Source: JBCCMQ01 sp039026235
GTDB taxonomy: Bacteria > Pseudomonadota > Alphaproteobacteria > Rhodobacterales > Rhodobacteraceae
Assembly: GCA_039026235.1 (NCBI GenBank)
Contig: JBCCMQ010000005.1
Location: 1 to 64,000 of the forward strand
Direction: 5' to 3'
Length of the DNA: 64,000 nt
Of the stretch, positions 1 to 8,698 are shown piece by piece. Numbering within the stretch: the stretch's first letter is position 1; every line of letters starts with the position of its first letter. The position numbers and the translations under genes were made by a program. The notes beneath the pieces were generated by a model. It was not told the DNA's origin and made no database searches. It was given only the letters and a program-made list of their open reading frames with translations.

Positions 1-231
1 GCGCAACGGGGCATTGTTCCATGTGGACCCGTGCGAACGTACATAGCGACCGGTGTAGGTGCTCATGCGGGAAGGACCGCAAATCGGCGACTGCACGTAG
101 GCGCGGTCGAAGCGCACGCCGCGGGCGGCCAGCGCATCGATATTGGGTGTCTTCATGAAGGGATGGCCTGCGCAGGACAGATAGTCATAGCGCAGTTGAT
201 CGCACATGATGAAAAGGACGTTCTTTGCCAA
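1..231 (-). CDS. Sulfatase, N-terminal part (cut by window edge)
   Basis: The first 77 residues of a type I sulfatase of the alkaline-phosphatase-like superfamily are visible. These enzymes hydrolyse sulfate esters. The start matches the family: a beta strand followed by CDQLRYD near residues 10-16, then PNIDALAARG, then CGPSR at residues 51-55. CGPSR fits the C-x-P-x-R signature whose Cys is converted to formylglycine. The start is a TTG at 229-231, preceded by GAGAGG just inside the end of the upstream gene. That neighbour, 8 bp away, encodes the formylglycine-generating enzyme, which suggests a co-transcribed enzyme and activator. The substrate cannot be told; choline-sulfatase-like or arylsulfatase-like are both possible. 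The rest of the gene lies outside the window. Confidence 0.88.
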   Translation of the reverse strand, partial: MAKNVLFIMCDQLRYDYLSCAGHPFMKTPNIDALAARGVRFDRAYVQSPICGPSRMSTYTGRYVRSHGSTWNNAPLR

Positions 232-239
232 GTTACCTC

Positions 240-1250
240 TCACTCTGGCCAGACAACGCGAAAACCCTGATGGGTGGTGGTGCTGTCCGGAGAATTACCC
301 GAGCGCGCCGCGATCCGGTACCTGTAACAATAGCTTCGATGGCACAGGAACGACCCCCCTTTGAGCAAACGGTACCCTTTCTGGGCCTTCAGGCGCGCGC
401 GCACGTCCTTCTTGAGCGACTTGATCTGAAACGGATCTGCCGTCCATTCCCAGACGTTGCCCACCAGGTTGAACAGGCCAAAGCCATTGGGCTCAAAAGA
501 CCGGGCCGGCGCGGTCGTGACATAGCCGTCAGCGGCGGTGTTGGTCTCGGGAAACTGTCCCTGCCAGATATTGCACGGGGTAAAGCCCGCCTCTTCCGGC
601 TCGGCATCGCCCCAGGGAAAGCGGACGTCCTCTAGTCCACCGCGGGCCGCATGTTCCCATTCCGCTTCGCTTGGCAGCCGTCCGCCAGCCCATTGCGCGT
701 AAGCCCGCGCATCGTTCCACGAGACTTGGACAACCGGGTGATCGGGAAGGCAGGCATCTTCGCTGCCGGGACCATCCGGCGCAAACCAGGCGGCGCCATC
801 GACGCGGCGCCACCACTCGACGCCAACAACGGCCTGCGTGGCGCCCACCTGTTCCGGAACCTGCGACCAGAACACAAAGGACCACCCGAACCGTTCGGCT
901 TCGGTCTGATATCCCGTTTCATCCGCAAAACGCCGGAATTCGGAGTTGGTGACCGCCGTGTCGCCCATGCGAAACGGGGAGATCTTCTGCCGGCGCACGG
1001 GTCCTTCGCCGTCGACGGCCAGAACTGGTTTGTCCGTGCCGACCAATGCCGATCCGCCAGGGATGGGCACGGCGTTTTCGGCGGCGGGTGATCCTGATGT
1101 TACCAGGACGGCAGGTGCCGCGGCCTGCGGCGCGCGCGTTTCCACACGCGGCGGGCCGCAACAGGGCTTGCCTGGATTTGCCCTGGGCGCGATTGGGCCG
1201 GTAGATGCGTTTTTGCGCAACTGTCCTGCAGGTTCCGCGCTGGCGGGCAT
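240..1250 (-). CDS. Formylglycine-generating enzyme family protein (SUMF1-like)
   Basis: This is a 336-aa FGE-sulfatase domain protein. The domain runs from about residue 62 to the end. The C-terminal active-site block contains Cys303 and Cys308 in a CHRSYC arrangement followed by YRYRIAARS. This matches the paired active-site cysteines of SUMF1-type enzymes, so it should be catalytically competent. Family members oxidise the Cys of the C-x-P-x-R motif in sulfatases to formylglycine using oxygen. Its neighbour on the same strand carries exactly that motif, so it is the likely client. The first 60 residues are Ala/Pro-rich and less certain, and the true start may lie inside them. A 109-bp gap separates it from the F420 operon upstream, so it may have its own promoter. 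Confidence 0.9.
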   Translation of the reverse strand: MPASAEPAGQLRKNASTGPIAPRANPGKPCCGPPRVETRAPQAAAPAVLVTSGSPAAENAVPIPGGSALVGTDKPVLAVDGEGPVRRQKISPFRMGDTAVTNSEFRRFADETGYQTEAERFGWSFVFWSQVPEQVGATQAVVGVEWWRRVDGAAWFAPDGPGSEDACLPDHPVVQVSWNDARAYAQWAGGRLPSEAEWEHAARGGLEDVRFPWGDAEPEEAGFTPCNIWQGQFPETNTAADGYVTTAPARSFEPNGFGLFNLVGNVWEWTADPFQIKSLKKDVRARLKAQKGYRLLKGGSFLCHRSYCYRYRIAARSGNSPDSTTTHQGFRVVWPE

Positions 1251-1359
1251 CGTCGGTCACCGATTCACATTCAGCGGCACGGGCAGCCGCTGAAGCACTC
1301 TACATCCACTGCACCCGACTGCAAATCAGCCAATGAAGCGGCGCGAGCCGACCGGTGCC

Positions 1360-2361
1360 TTAGGAGAAGGCCGGGATGATCTTTTCCGCGTAATCCGCGA
1401 TGATTTTCTCCTCATCGCCGTTGTCCAGGTAGATATTGAACTGCGTCACACCGGCAGCTTCCAGTTCGCGCAGTTTGGCGATGTGCTCGTCTGGCTCGCC
1501 CAGCACACAGAAGCTTTTCACCACATCCTCGGTGATGAAATCGAGGTAGGGGTTATCGCTTTGACCGTGCTTGGAATAGTCGTAACCGCGACGGTTCTTG
1601 ATGTAAGAGGTCAGGCTGGCCGGGACCTGATCGGTATCACTGCCGTAGCGTTCGACAATGTCAGCGACGTGGTTGCCCACCATGGCCGGGAACCATTTGA
1701 CCTTTTCAAGCGTCTCGGAAACCGGGCCGGTGTAGGCCGGTGCGGCAGCCATAACGCGGTAACCGGACATGTCTCGCCCCGCTTCGATGCCTGCATTCTT
1801 TGCCTGATCGGCCAGCCACTTGACGATCGTCGGCTCTGCGATCTGCAGAATAAGCCCGTCACCCACGCGCCCCGCCGACGACAGGGCTTTGGGTCCGTAA
1901 GCGGCCACCCAGACGGGTAACTCGTACCCTTGCGCCCAGGGAAACTGCACCGGTTCAGGGCATTCCCCGTATTGCGCGCTGTCGCCACGGATCAGGGCCT
2001 TGACCACATGGGCAAACTCTTCCAGCCGAGCCAACGGCGCAGGTTTCAGCCCCATGACGCGCACTGCGCTGTCGCCCCGGCCAAGGCCGATGTCGAAACG
2101 GCCATCCGACTGCTTTGCGAGCGAGCCGAAAAGGGAAGCCGCGTGAGACCAATCGCGGGTGTTGGGGTTCGTGACACAAGGCCCGAAACGCATCTTAGTA
2201 GTGTGTTCCATGCACATCGCCATGGCCACATAGCTTTCACGCCACAGGATATGGCTGTCGTAGAACCAGCAATAGGTAAAGCCGCCTTCCTCGGCCTGGC
2301 GCACCAGATATCGTGCCCGGCTTGGTTCGACATTGCCCTTAAAGCAGATTGCGAATTCCAT
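1360..2361 (-). CDS. LLM-class F420-dependent oxidoreductase
   Basis: This is a 333-aa luciferase-like monooxygenase-fold protein of the type related to methylenetetrahydromethanopterin reductase, where F420 rather than FMN serves as hydride carrier. Visible family features are the N-terminal strand MEFAICFKGN, the segment GPCVTNPNTRDWSHAASLFGSLA around residues 60-82, and GRFDIGLGRGDSAVRVMGL just after. It resembles the F420-dependent oxidoreductase subfamily restricted to F420-making genomes. The substrate is unknown. It lies 23 bp behind the NADPH:F420 reductase gene with a good AAGGAG ribosome site, so it is probably the last gene of the F420 operon and a direct user of the cofactor. Cofactor choice is inferred from context and resemblance. 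Confidence 0.85.
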   Translation of the reverse strand: MEFAICFKGNVEPSRARYLVRQAEEGGFTYCWFYDSHILWRESYVAMAMCMEHTTKMRFGPCVTNPNTRDWSHAASLFGSLAKQSDGRFDIGLGRGDSAVRVMGLKPAPLARLEEFAHVVKALIRGDSAQYGECPEPVQFPWAQGYELPVWVAAYGPKALSSAGRVGDGLILQIAEPTIVKWLADQAKNAGIEAGRDMSGYRVMAAAPAYTGPVSETLEKVKWFPAMVGNHVADIVERYGSDTDQVPASLTSYIKNRRGYDYSKHGQSDNPYLDFITEDVVKSFCVLGEPDEHIAKLRELEAAGVTQFNIYLDNGDEEKIIADYAEKIIPAFS

Positions 2362-2384
2362 TGTGACGTCTCCTTCGTAGCTGG

Positions 2385-3053
2385 CTAGTGCTCGGGTGCC
2401 CAGATGCGGATACCTGCGTGCGAAAAGGGCACGGCTTTCGAGATGTTGATGCGAATGAGTATCGGCGTGATCGCTTCGATGCAGCGCGCTGACTGGGCGT
2501 CGCCGGCGTTGTAGGCCGCCACCTCCAAAAGCGCGATCAGTTCCATGACCTTCTTGCGGGCGGCAAGGCTGTCGCCGCAGACCAGCACATCGCAGTTGAT
2601 TTTCCAGTCGAGCGTGTTGAGCGTCGTCGCAGACACATTGTGCAGGGCCCCGATGACGGGCACCTCTGGGCCGACGATTGCCTGGGCAGCCTCGGTGGCC
2701 GATCCTTCGGGCGGCATGTCGACCTTTTTCGGATCCCCTTCGGCCAGGGGAACAACGATATCGATCAGAATCTTGCCTGCCAGCCCGGGATTAATCGCCT
2801 CTAGCGTGGCATTGTGACCCGACCAGGGTACGGCCAGCATCACCATCTCATCGGCCTGAGCCACGGCGTCTTCATTGCCCATTCCGGTGATCGTCGCAGA
2901 ACCTTCGGGCAAAAGCGCCGTAAGCTCCGCCGCGGTATCGACGCCGCGTTGGACGTCGCGGGACCCAAGTACGACGGGCATGCCTGCGCGGGCAAAGCGC
3001 AGGGCAAGGCCACGACCCTGGGGCCCGGTACCACCGATGATCGCCAGTGTCAT
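2385..3053 (-). CDS. npdG: NADPH-dependent F420 reductase
   Basis: This 222-aa Rossmann protein moves hydride between NADP(H) and coenzyme F420 (Fno/NpdG family). The N terminus carries the dinucleotide loop GGTGPQGRGLALRFARAG at about residues 8-25. VLGSRD follows, where the Ser-Arg pair is of the kind that recognises the NADP phosphate. The conserved GALHNVSA and DVLVCGD blocks sit near residues 135-160. Its start overlaps the cofE stop by 4 bases. The position inside the F420 operon suggests that cellular F420H2 is generated from NADPH here. Confidence 0.92.
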   Translation of the reverse strand: MTLAIIGGTGPQGRGLALRFARAGMPVVLGSRDVQRGVDTAAELTALLPEGSATITGMGNEDAVAQADEMVMLAVPWSGHNATLEAINPGLAGKILIDIVVPLAEGDPKKVDMPPEGSATEAAQAIVGPEVPVIGALHNVSATTLNTLDWKINCDVLVCGDSLAARKKVMELIALLEVAAYNAGDAQSARCIEAITPILIRINISKAVPFSHAGIRIWAPEH

Positions 3054-3823
3054 TTGAACATATCCTCCTGTCGGCTGCGGATCAGGTCCGCAATCTTGCT
3101 ATCGCCCGGCTGCCATTTGAGGCCGCGCACGAGGACGACCGGTGTCCGGGCGCTTTTGCCCATGACAAGCCCTGCCGCCGCCGCGAGTTCGTCGGCCAGC
3201 GCCGGTTCGGTGACCGCCAAGGGCCGGCCCCAGCCGTCCTGCTCTCCGCGTTCCGAGACGCGGGCCGGCACCTGGAAAAGCCCGACGGCCACATTGACCT
3301 GACCAAGGCGCCAGGGGCGTCCGAAGGTGTCGGTCATCACGATGCCCAAAGTCACACCGAACCGCTGCTGCAGCGCCTCGCCTAGCCGTGCCGCGCTTTG
3401 ATCGGGATCCGGTGGCAGCGTCATCACAGCGTCCAGCTGGGCGAAATTCGATTCATCAACGCCGGCATTCGCCGAAATGAATCCCTGGTGGTGTTCGCAG
3501 ATCATGACGCCTTCGTTCTGGCCTTCGTGGCGGAAGGCACGCACCACCCGTGCGCTTTCGCCCAGAACCACCTCGACCTTGCGCGGATCCTTGTTCAGCC
3601 GGTCGGCGATCTCTTGCGCTTCCTTGCCGGGGGTCACGCCATCAAGCGGCACGATGCATCCCTCGACCTTGGAAAAGACCTTTTGCGCCACGCACAAGAC
3701 GTCGCCGTCGACCGGCGCGCAGCCGACACCTTCAAGGGCATCGCCCAGGATGGCCGCCAGATCGTCACCGTCCTGGAAATCGGGCAGACCCGGAATGGCC
3801 GTCAATGTGACGCCGGGCTTCAT
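3050..3823 (-). CDS. cofE: Coenzyme F420-0:L-glutamate ligase
   Basis: This 257-aa enzyme adds glutamates to F420-0 with GTP, giving the poly-gamma-glutamyl tail. Visible blocks include GDVLCVAQKVFSKVEG near residues 40-55, GVDESN around residue 115, and the metal/nucleotide region TDTFGRPWRLGQVNVAVG near residues 165-182. It is the stand-alone CofE form, without the extra C-terminal nitroreductase-like domain of actinobacterial FbiB. No FbiB-like dehydro-F420 reductase domain is visible elsewhere in the window. Start and stop overlap cofC and npdG by 4 bases each. Confidence 0.93.
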   Translation of the reverse strand: MKPGVTLTAIPGLPDFQDGDDLAAILGDALEGVGCAPVDGDVLCVAQKVFSKVEGCIVPLDGVTPGKEAQEIADRLNKDPRKVEVVLGESARVVRAFRHEGQNEGVMICEHHQGFISANAGVDESNFAQLDAVMTLPPDPDQSAARLGEALQQRFGVTLGIVMTDTFGRPWRLGQVNVAVGLFQVPARVSERGEQDGWGRPLAVTEPALADELAAAAGLVMGKSARTPVVLVRGLKWQPGDSKIADLIRSRQEDMFK

Positions 3824-4467
3824 GTCAGCTGGCTCGCCCGCAATTCAACCGCGACACCTTCGTCGAGGAACGACAGATCGTCGACCGTATCCACATCCCT
3901 GCGCAGGCTCGTGCAGGGCAGAATCACCGGGGTCAGACCAGCCTTCTGTGCCGCCCGGCGGTGGGCGAGAAACGATCGCGGCCCGTATTGGAAGGCAAAA
4001 TCGGACGCCGGCGGCACGACCAGGGCGTTTGTACCCATATCCAGCGAAGGACAGATCAATACCCTGGTGTCTTCTATCGGATACTCCAGAACCCGCCGCA
4101 GATCATCGGGATCGGGCGCGGCAAGATCGGCTGGAAATATGCACAGCGCATCGTATTTTCGCGCCCGTGACCAGAGGCGCACGCGCTCTGCCGCCGCCGA
4201 AAGCCCGGTCGCGCGGTCCTGAATGACGGGCACGCAATAGCTGTCGGCCAATTTTCGGATCGACGCGCTGGCGGTCACGACCGCAATGTCCGACCCGATC
4301 AGCGGGCTTCGATCCACGGCCGCATAGAGCCGGTCGATCATCTGTTCAAACAAAAGCAACGCCAGGGCGGCCCGGCGTTCCGGGTCGAGCACATGCCCGA
4401 GCCGGGTTTTGGCCTGGTAGGGGTCCTTCATCGGGACCGCGATAAGTGTGCGTTGCGCGCTTCTCAT
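3820..4467 (-). CDS. cofC: 2-phospho-L-lactate (or related) guanylyltransferase
   Basis: This 215-aa nucleotidyltransferase-fold protein of the CofC/FbiD family makes the GDP-activated three-carbon acid used by CofD. The N-terminal IAVPMKDPYQAKTRLG is the family nucleotide-binding signature, and IFPADLAAPDPDDL near residue 112 is the metal-binding region. Known homologues activate 2-phospholactate, phosphoenolpyruvate or 3-phosphoglycerate depending on the organism. The substrate cannot be read reliably from this sequence. It sits between cofD and cofE with 4-base overlaps on both sides. Confidence 0.9.
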   Translation of the reverse strand: MRSAQRTLIAVPMKDPYQAKTRLGHVLDPERRAALALLLFEQMIDRLYAAVDRSPLIGSDIAVVTASASIRKLADSYCVPVIQDRATGLSAAAERVRLWSRARKYDALCIFPADLAAPDPDDLRRVLEYPIEDTRVLICPSLDMGTNALVVPPASDFAFQYGPRSFLAHRRAAQKAGLTPVILPCTSLRRDVDTVDDLSFLDEGVAVELRASQLT

Positions 4468-5414
4468 GCGGGCACCGTCCGTGCGGGCATAGCCAGAAGT
4501 GCACCGGCTAGGCGCGCTTTATCCGCCTGATCGCGCATCATGATATTCGTGCCGTGCACATCCATGCCAAGGGCCGCAATTTCATCGGCCAAGGCGGCGT
4601 CCTGGTTATCCACAACCATGGTATCAATCAGACCGGCGTAGATCTTTGCCACGCCGACCGCGTCGGCCCGGAAGCACATGCTGGTCATCATTGCCGCCGC
4701 CGGCCCCTTGACGGCCTGCCCTGCGATCAGTGGACTGACTGCAACCTTGCGTCCCGGAGCGGACTGCAATGCGTTCCTGATCTCTGGCAGGGCGATGATC
4801 GGTCCTATGCTGACCAGCGGGTTCGATGGCGCGATAACGACAAGGTCAGCGCCGCGCAGGGCCGCAATGGCCTCGGGCGTCGCCCGGGCCGCCGATAGCC
4901 CTTCGAAATCAATGCCGGAAACGGTGGGTCGGCACCGTTCCCGCACGAAGTATTCCTGGAACGTCATGGTGCCGGCGTCGGTTTGCACGACGGTGCGCAG
5001 GTTTTCATCGGTCGGCAGAACGATCTTGGCATTCACGCCAAAGGCGGCGGCCACATCCGCCGCGATATCCGACGGGCGATCACCCCGCGCCCGGCGCATG
5101 GTCCTGTAGATATGCAGCCCCAGGTCACGGTCGCCCAGCGTCATCCATGTGCTTTGACCAAGTGTCTTGAGTGTTTCGAGTGCCCGCAAGCCTTCATCGG
5201 CCACGCCCCACCCCTGGACGCGATCGATTACGCCGGCCAGACTGTAGGTCAGCGTATCGATGTCGGGCGACACCCAGAGACCGTGAAACGCATCATCGTC
5301 CGCCACATTCCCGATGATCGACAGATCCACATCCTTCAAAGCCGCCAGGCCTTCGGCCATTTTCGCGCCGCCGACCCCGCCAGCAAGCAGCGTGACCTTG
5401 CGCCTGGCCGTCAT
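4464..5414 (-). CDS. cofD: 2-phospho-L-lactate transferase
   Basis: This 316-aa protein transfers the GDP-activated acid onto the deazaflavin FO, forming F420-0 (or its dehydro form). The N terminus VTLLAGGVGGAKMAEGL is the CofD/FbiA signature. NVADDDAFHGLWVSPDIDTLTYSLAG at about residues 36-61 and APSNPLVSIGPI near residue 195 are further conserved blocks. Length is typical of the family. It overlaps cofH and cofC by 4 bases at its two ends, implying translational coupling. Confidence 0.95.
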   Translation of the reverse strand: MTARRKVTLLAGGVGGAKMAEGLAALKDVDLSIIGNVADDDAFHGLWVSPDIDTLTYSLAGVIDRVQGWGVADEGLRALETLKTLGQSTWMTLGDRDLGLHIYRTMRRARGDRPSDIAADVAAAFGVNAKIVLPTDENLRTVVQTDAGTMTFQEYFVRERCRPTVSGIDFEGLSAARATPEAIAALRGADLVVIAPSNPLVSIGPIIALPEIRNALQSAPGRKVAVSPLIAGQAVKGPAAAMMTSMCFRADAVGVAKIYAGLIDTMVVDNQDAALADEIAALGMDVHGTNIMMRDQADKARLAGALLAMPARTVPA

Positions 5415-6700
5415 GACGTTGCCCCGCGCGTTCCATCGGGCGGCGGAAACATCGCCATGAAATCCAATGGCTGCTGTCCCTGCTGCCGCGCAACAAGCGG
5501 CGCAAGGGCCGGCGGATCATGATCGATGAAGGTCTCTTTGACTTCGTAAAGCGTATTGCGCTGCACGGGCACACGCCCGGTCGCGCGGATCAGCGACACC
5601 ATCTCGTGGGCGGTGATTTCCTGCCCGTGCTTTGAACCGGCGGCGCGCGAGATGCTTTCATTCATCAAAGTACCGCCCAGATCATTGACGCCGCGCCGCA
5701 ACATCTCTTGCGCGCGGTTCGCGCCCAGCTTTGTCCAGGATACCTGAATGTTGTCGATCCAGCCGGCCAGCATGATGCGTGCCACCGCGTGCATCTTGTC
5801 GACTTCATCGTTCGTGGGACCGGGTCGCACGTTGTGGGGGTCAGCCGTGTAAAGCGGGGAATCGGTGTGGACGAATGACAACGGAACCAGTTCGGTAAAC
5901 CCGCCGGTCTGCTTCTGAATATCGCGCAGCAAAGCGATGTGGGCGGCCCAGTGCCTGGGCCCGTCCACGTGACCATACATGATCGTGGCCGATGTCTTGA
6001 TCCCGACCTCGTGGGCCGTCCGGATGATGTCCACCCAGGCTTCGGCGCTCAGCTTGTTCTTGGTGAGCTTTCTGCGCACCTCTGTGTCGAGTATCTCGGC
6101 GGCGGTGCCGGGCATCGAGCCAAGACCGGCCGCCTTCAGTTCGGACAGGAACGCGCGATAGCTTTTGCGTGACTTCGACGCGCCGTACCAGATCTCAAAT
6201 GGCGAAAAGGCATGAATATGCATGCCGGGCACACGGTCTTTAACGGCCGCGATGATGCGGGTGTAATAGTCAGCCGGAAGTTTCGGATGAAGCCCGCCCT
6301 GAATGCACACTTCCGTGGCACCGCGCTGCCAGGCTTCTTCGGCACGCCCCGCAACTTCGTCCAGCGAAAGCCACTCTGCCCCCGGCGCATCGCTTCTTTT
6401 TGCAAAGCCGCAAAATCGGCATCCCATGTAGCAGACGTTCGTGAAGTTGATGTTGCGGTTGACGACAAAGCTGACGCGATCGCCATTCGCACGCTGGCGC
6501 AGTGTGTCGGCCACCAGGAAAAGCGCCTCTTTCTCTGAATGAGAGGCCCCGAAAAGCACGACCGCGTCGGCTTCTGTTATCTCTTCGCCTTGCGCGAGCG
6601 CCTTTTCCAGGATCGACCTGACCGAAGGCGAAACGCTTTGGCCGCCGCATCGGGCGGCCGCGCTATCGAAAAGCTCTTCGGGTTTCACGAGCGCGTTCAT
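5411..6700 (-). CDS. cofH: FO synthase subunit 2 (radical SAM)
   Basis: This radical S-adenosylmethionine enzyme works with CofG to build the deazaflavin chromophore FO from tyrosine and a ribityl-uracil. With the chosen start it is 429 aa. The cluster motif CYMGCRFC has Cys90, Cys94 and Cys97. IQGGLHPKLPADYY and GTAAEILD are typical CofH segments further on. I chose the ATG at 6698-6700, 8 bp after the cofG stop with GATGAG just upstream. An in-frame ATG at 6739 would overlap cofG and adds 13 unconvincing residues. Here the two FO synthase halves are separate genes, as in archaea, not fused as in FbiC. Confidence 0.94.
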   Translation of the reverse strand: MNALVKPEELFDSAAARCGGQSVSPSVRSILEKALAQGEEITEADAVVLFGASHSEKEALFLVADTLRQRANGDRVSFVVNRNINFTNVCYMGCRFCGFAKRSDAPGAEWLSLDEVAGRAEEAWQRGATEVCIQGGLHPKLPADYYTRIIAAVKDRVPGMHIHAFSPFEIWYGASKSRKSYRAFLSELKAAGLGSMPGTAAEILDTEVRRKLTKNKLSAEAWVDIIRTAHEVGIKTSATIMYGHVDGPRHWAAHIALLRDIQKQTGGFTELVPLSFVHTDSPLYTADPHNVRPGPTNDEVDKMHAVARIMLAGWIDNIQVSWTKLGANRAQEMLRRGVNDLGGTLMNESISRAAGSKHGQEITAHEMVSLIRATGRVPVQRNTLYEVKETFIDHDPPALAPLVARQQGQQPLDFMAMFPPPDGTRGATS

Positions 6701-6707
6701 GGTCTCA

Positions 6708-7838
6708 TCACGCGTGAACCTGCATGCGGGCCAGACCATCCGATCTTGCCATATGGGCGAGGCGATCTTGGATCGTCGGGCTTAAAAACGCTCCGTCCTC
6801 AGCAAGAAAACGCGGGTAGACGGTCAGCCGTTCCTGCAATTCAAAGCCGGCCTCCGCACAGGACGCACCCAAAGCCTCAAGATCGGGCCAGGCGTGCTGG
6901 GGATTGATGAAGTCGATGGTGACGGGCGATATCCCGCCCCAGTCGTTAATGCCGGCGCGCAGGTACTGAATGTGGCGTGAACTTAGATTGGGCGGCGCCT
7001 GAATACTGATCTCGGGATCGAGAATGATCCGTGCCGCCGCGATCGTCCGCAGCATGTCGGGCAATTTTGGCTCCGGATGCCGCGCCATGGCGATATCGGG
7101 CTTGCGCTGAAAATTCTGGATGATCACTTCCTGAACGTGACCGTACCGGCGATGCACGGCGTTGATGGCCTCAAGGGCTTCCAGCCGTTCTTCCCAGGTC
7201 TCGCCAATGCCGATCAGCAGCCCGGTTGTGAACGGGACCCGCATCTGGCCCGCACGTTCCAGCGTTCTGAGACGTTGAACGGGCACTTTGTCCGGGCAGG
7301 CATAGTGCGGATGCCCCTGGCGGGTCAGTCTGCGGCTGACCGTCTCAAGCATCATGCCCATCGAGGCCGCAACCGGACGCAGCTTTTCGATCTCGTCTTC
7401 GGACAGGGTGCCGGCGTTCACATGCGGAAGAAGCGGCGTCTCGCTCAGCACCAGTTCACACATATCGCGCAGATAATCGGTCATATGCGCGTAGCCCAGC
7501 GCCGCCAGGGCGCGACGCGCCGTTTCATACCGAAGCTCGGGCTTTTCACCCAGGCTGAACAGAAGCTCTTTGCATCCGGCGGCAGCACCGCGGCGGGCGA
7601 TCGAAAGAACCTCTTCCGGCGTCAGTATGCTGGCTTCGGGAGATGTGGGGTGCTTGACGAAGGTACAGTAGCCGCAGGTATCGCGGCACATGTTCGTAAG
7701 CGGCACAAAGGCTTTCCGGGAATAGGTAACCACCTTGCCCCAATGGGCGTCGCGAATTTCTCGCGCAGCGGCAAGGGCGGTCTCGATATCTTCGAGAACC
7801 GACCCCCTTACGGAATGTAGGTCGAAGCTTGCGGCCAC
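6708..7838 (-). CDS. cofG: FO synthase subunit 1 (radical SAM)
   Basis: This is the first gene of the F420 operon, 376 aa with the chosen start. The 4Fe-4S motif CRDTCGYC has Cys51, Cys55 and Cys58, preceded by PLTNM as in CofG proteins. LFSLGEKPE and HVNAGTLSEDEIEKLRPV are further family blocks. I chose the GTG at 7836-7838 because AAGGAG lies 6 bases upstream. The longer reading frame from 7886 lacks a comparable site. It shares the operon with cofH, 8 bp downstream. Confidence 0.94.
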   Translation of the reverse strand: MAASFDLHSVRGSVLEDIETALAAAREIRDAHWGKVVTYSRKAFVPLTNMCRDTCGYCTFVKHPTSPEASILTPEEVLSIARRGAAAGCKELLFSLGEKPELRYETARRALAALGYAHMTDYLRDMCELVLSETPLLPHVNAGTLSEDEIEKLRPVAASMGMMLETVSRRLTRQGHPHYACPDKVPVQRLRTLERAGQMRVPFTTGLLIGIGETWEERLEALEAINAVHRRYGHVQEVIIQNFQRKPDIAMARHPEPKLPDMLRTIAAARIILDPEISIQAPPNLSSRHIQYLRAGINDWGGISPVTIDFINPQHAWPDLEALGASCAEAGFELQERLTVYPRFLAEDGAFLSPTIQDRLAHMARSDGLARMQVHA

Positions 7839-7997
7839 GGTGATCTCCTTGCCGAAACTCTCCGGCAGCCGTGCGCGCAAAGTCAACGAATTTTATCAGT
7901 CGGTCAAAAAATTCGAGCCCGTTAGTCGGAAACAGCCCAAAAACGAGTCACCTTGACAGCAACTCAAGCCAAGTAAGGACTTCCGCAGCGCCAGGAT

Positions 7998-8591
7998 CTA
8001 GCCACTTTGGCTGATCAACTCTTTGCCATTGTGCAGAAGCCGCGACCGCCAGGGGATCGGATTGCGCAATGCGAAATGGGCCATGCAGGCATTTTCCGCC
8101 TCGACCATCAGATCGCGGATCCGTTCTTCCGGTTCATCGCTTTCAATCAGCACATGGGTTTCAATGTGCTCTGTGGTGCCTTCGGTCGTATGACCAAGCT
8201 GGCGCATGTTGGAAAGGTTCGTTTTGAACCCGACTTTCTGTTCCAATTTCATGGACTTAATCTTGATGCCGCGGGCCGTATAAATGTCGGTCAGATGGGT
8301 CATCAGGCAGAAGCCGATCCCGGCGCACATGAAGGCCAGCGGTGGCGGCGCGGTGTCATCCCCCACCGGCGTCTGTTCGTCGCAGTAAAGACGCACCGAG
8401 GAAAATCCGGGAATATTGACCTGCACGACACCCGTCTTCTTCTGCCGCTCGGTCGCCTCGGCCGTAACAACTACCTCGAATTCCAGCGGCTCTGGCGGGC
8501 GTGCTTTCTTGAAGGGCTTGGGCGAGAACTGTGTGGGCTCGGGAAGTGTTTCGTTCTTTTCGCCGACATGGAAAGTTGTCTCTTCGCTCAC
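7998..8591 (-). CDS. OsmC-like family protein
   Basis: This 197-aa protein has an OsmC/Ohr-type fold from about residue 38. OsmC proteins are thiol peroxidases or uncharacterised relatives. A Cys occurs in PPLAFMCAGIGFCLMTHLTDI near residue 90, the helix that usually holds the first catalytic Cys. A second Cys occurs in VEAENACMAHFAL near residue 165, the usual region of the partner residue. Both cysteine regions are therefore present. The first 37 residues are charged and probably flexible. It is followed by the F420 operon on the same strand, but a gap of about 160 bp makes co-transcription uncertain. The exact substrate is unknown. Confidence 0.8.
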   Translation of the reverse strand: MSEETTFHVGEKNETLPEPTQFSPKPFKKARPPEPLEFEVVVTAEATERQKKTGVVQVNIPGFSSVRLYCDEQTPVGDDTAPPPLAFMCAGIGFCLMTHLTDIYTARGIKIKSMKLEQKVGFKTNLSNMRQLGHTTEGTTEHIETHVLIESDEPEERIRDLMVEAENACMAHFALRNPIPWRSRLLHNGKELISQSG

Positions 8592-8698
8592 GGGTGTCTC
8601 CTTCTATCGGCCACGGTGGTTTTGGCCGTGGACGGGAAAGACTTCTCGCAGCGGTTTGGCGAAGGCAAGGGGACCTGCAGCGCCCGGGCGCTGCGCGA

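Noticed and set aside
1333..1920. Long plus-strand open frame
   Set aside because: It is the antisense shadow of the LLM oxidoreductase gene.
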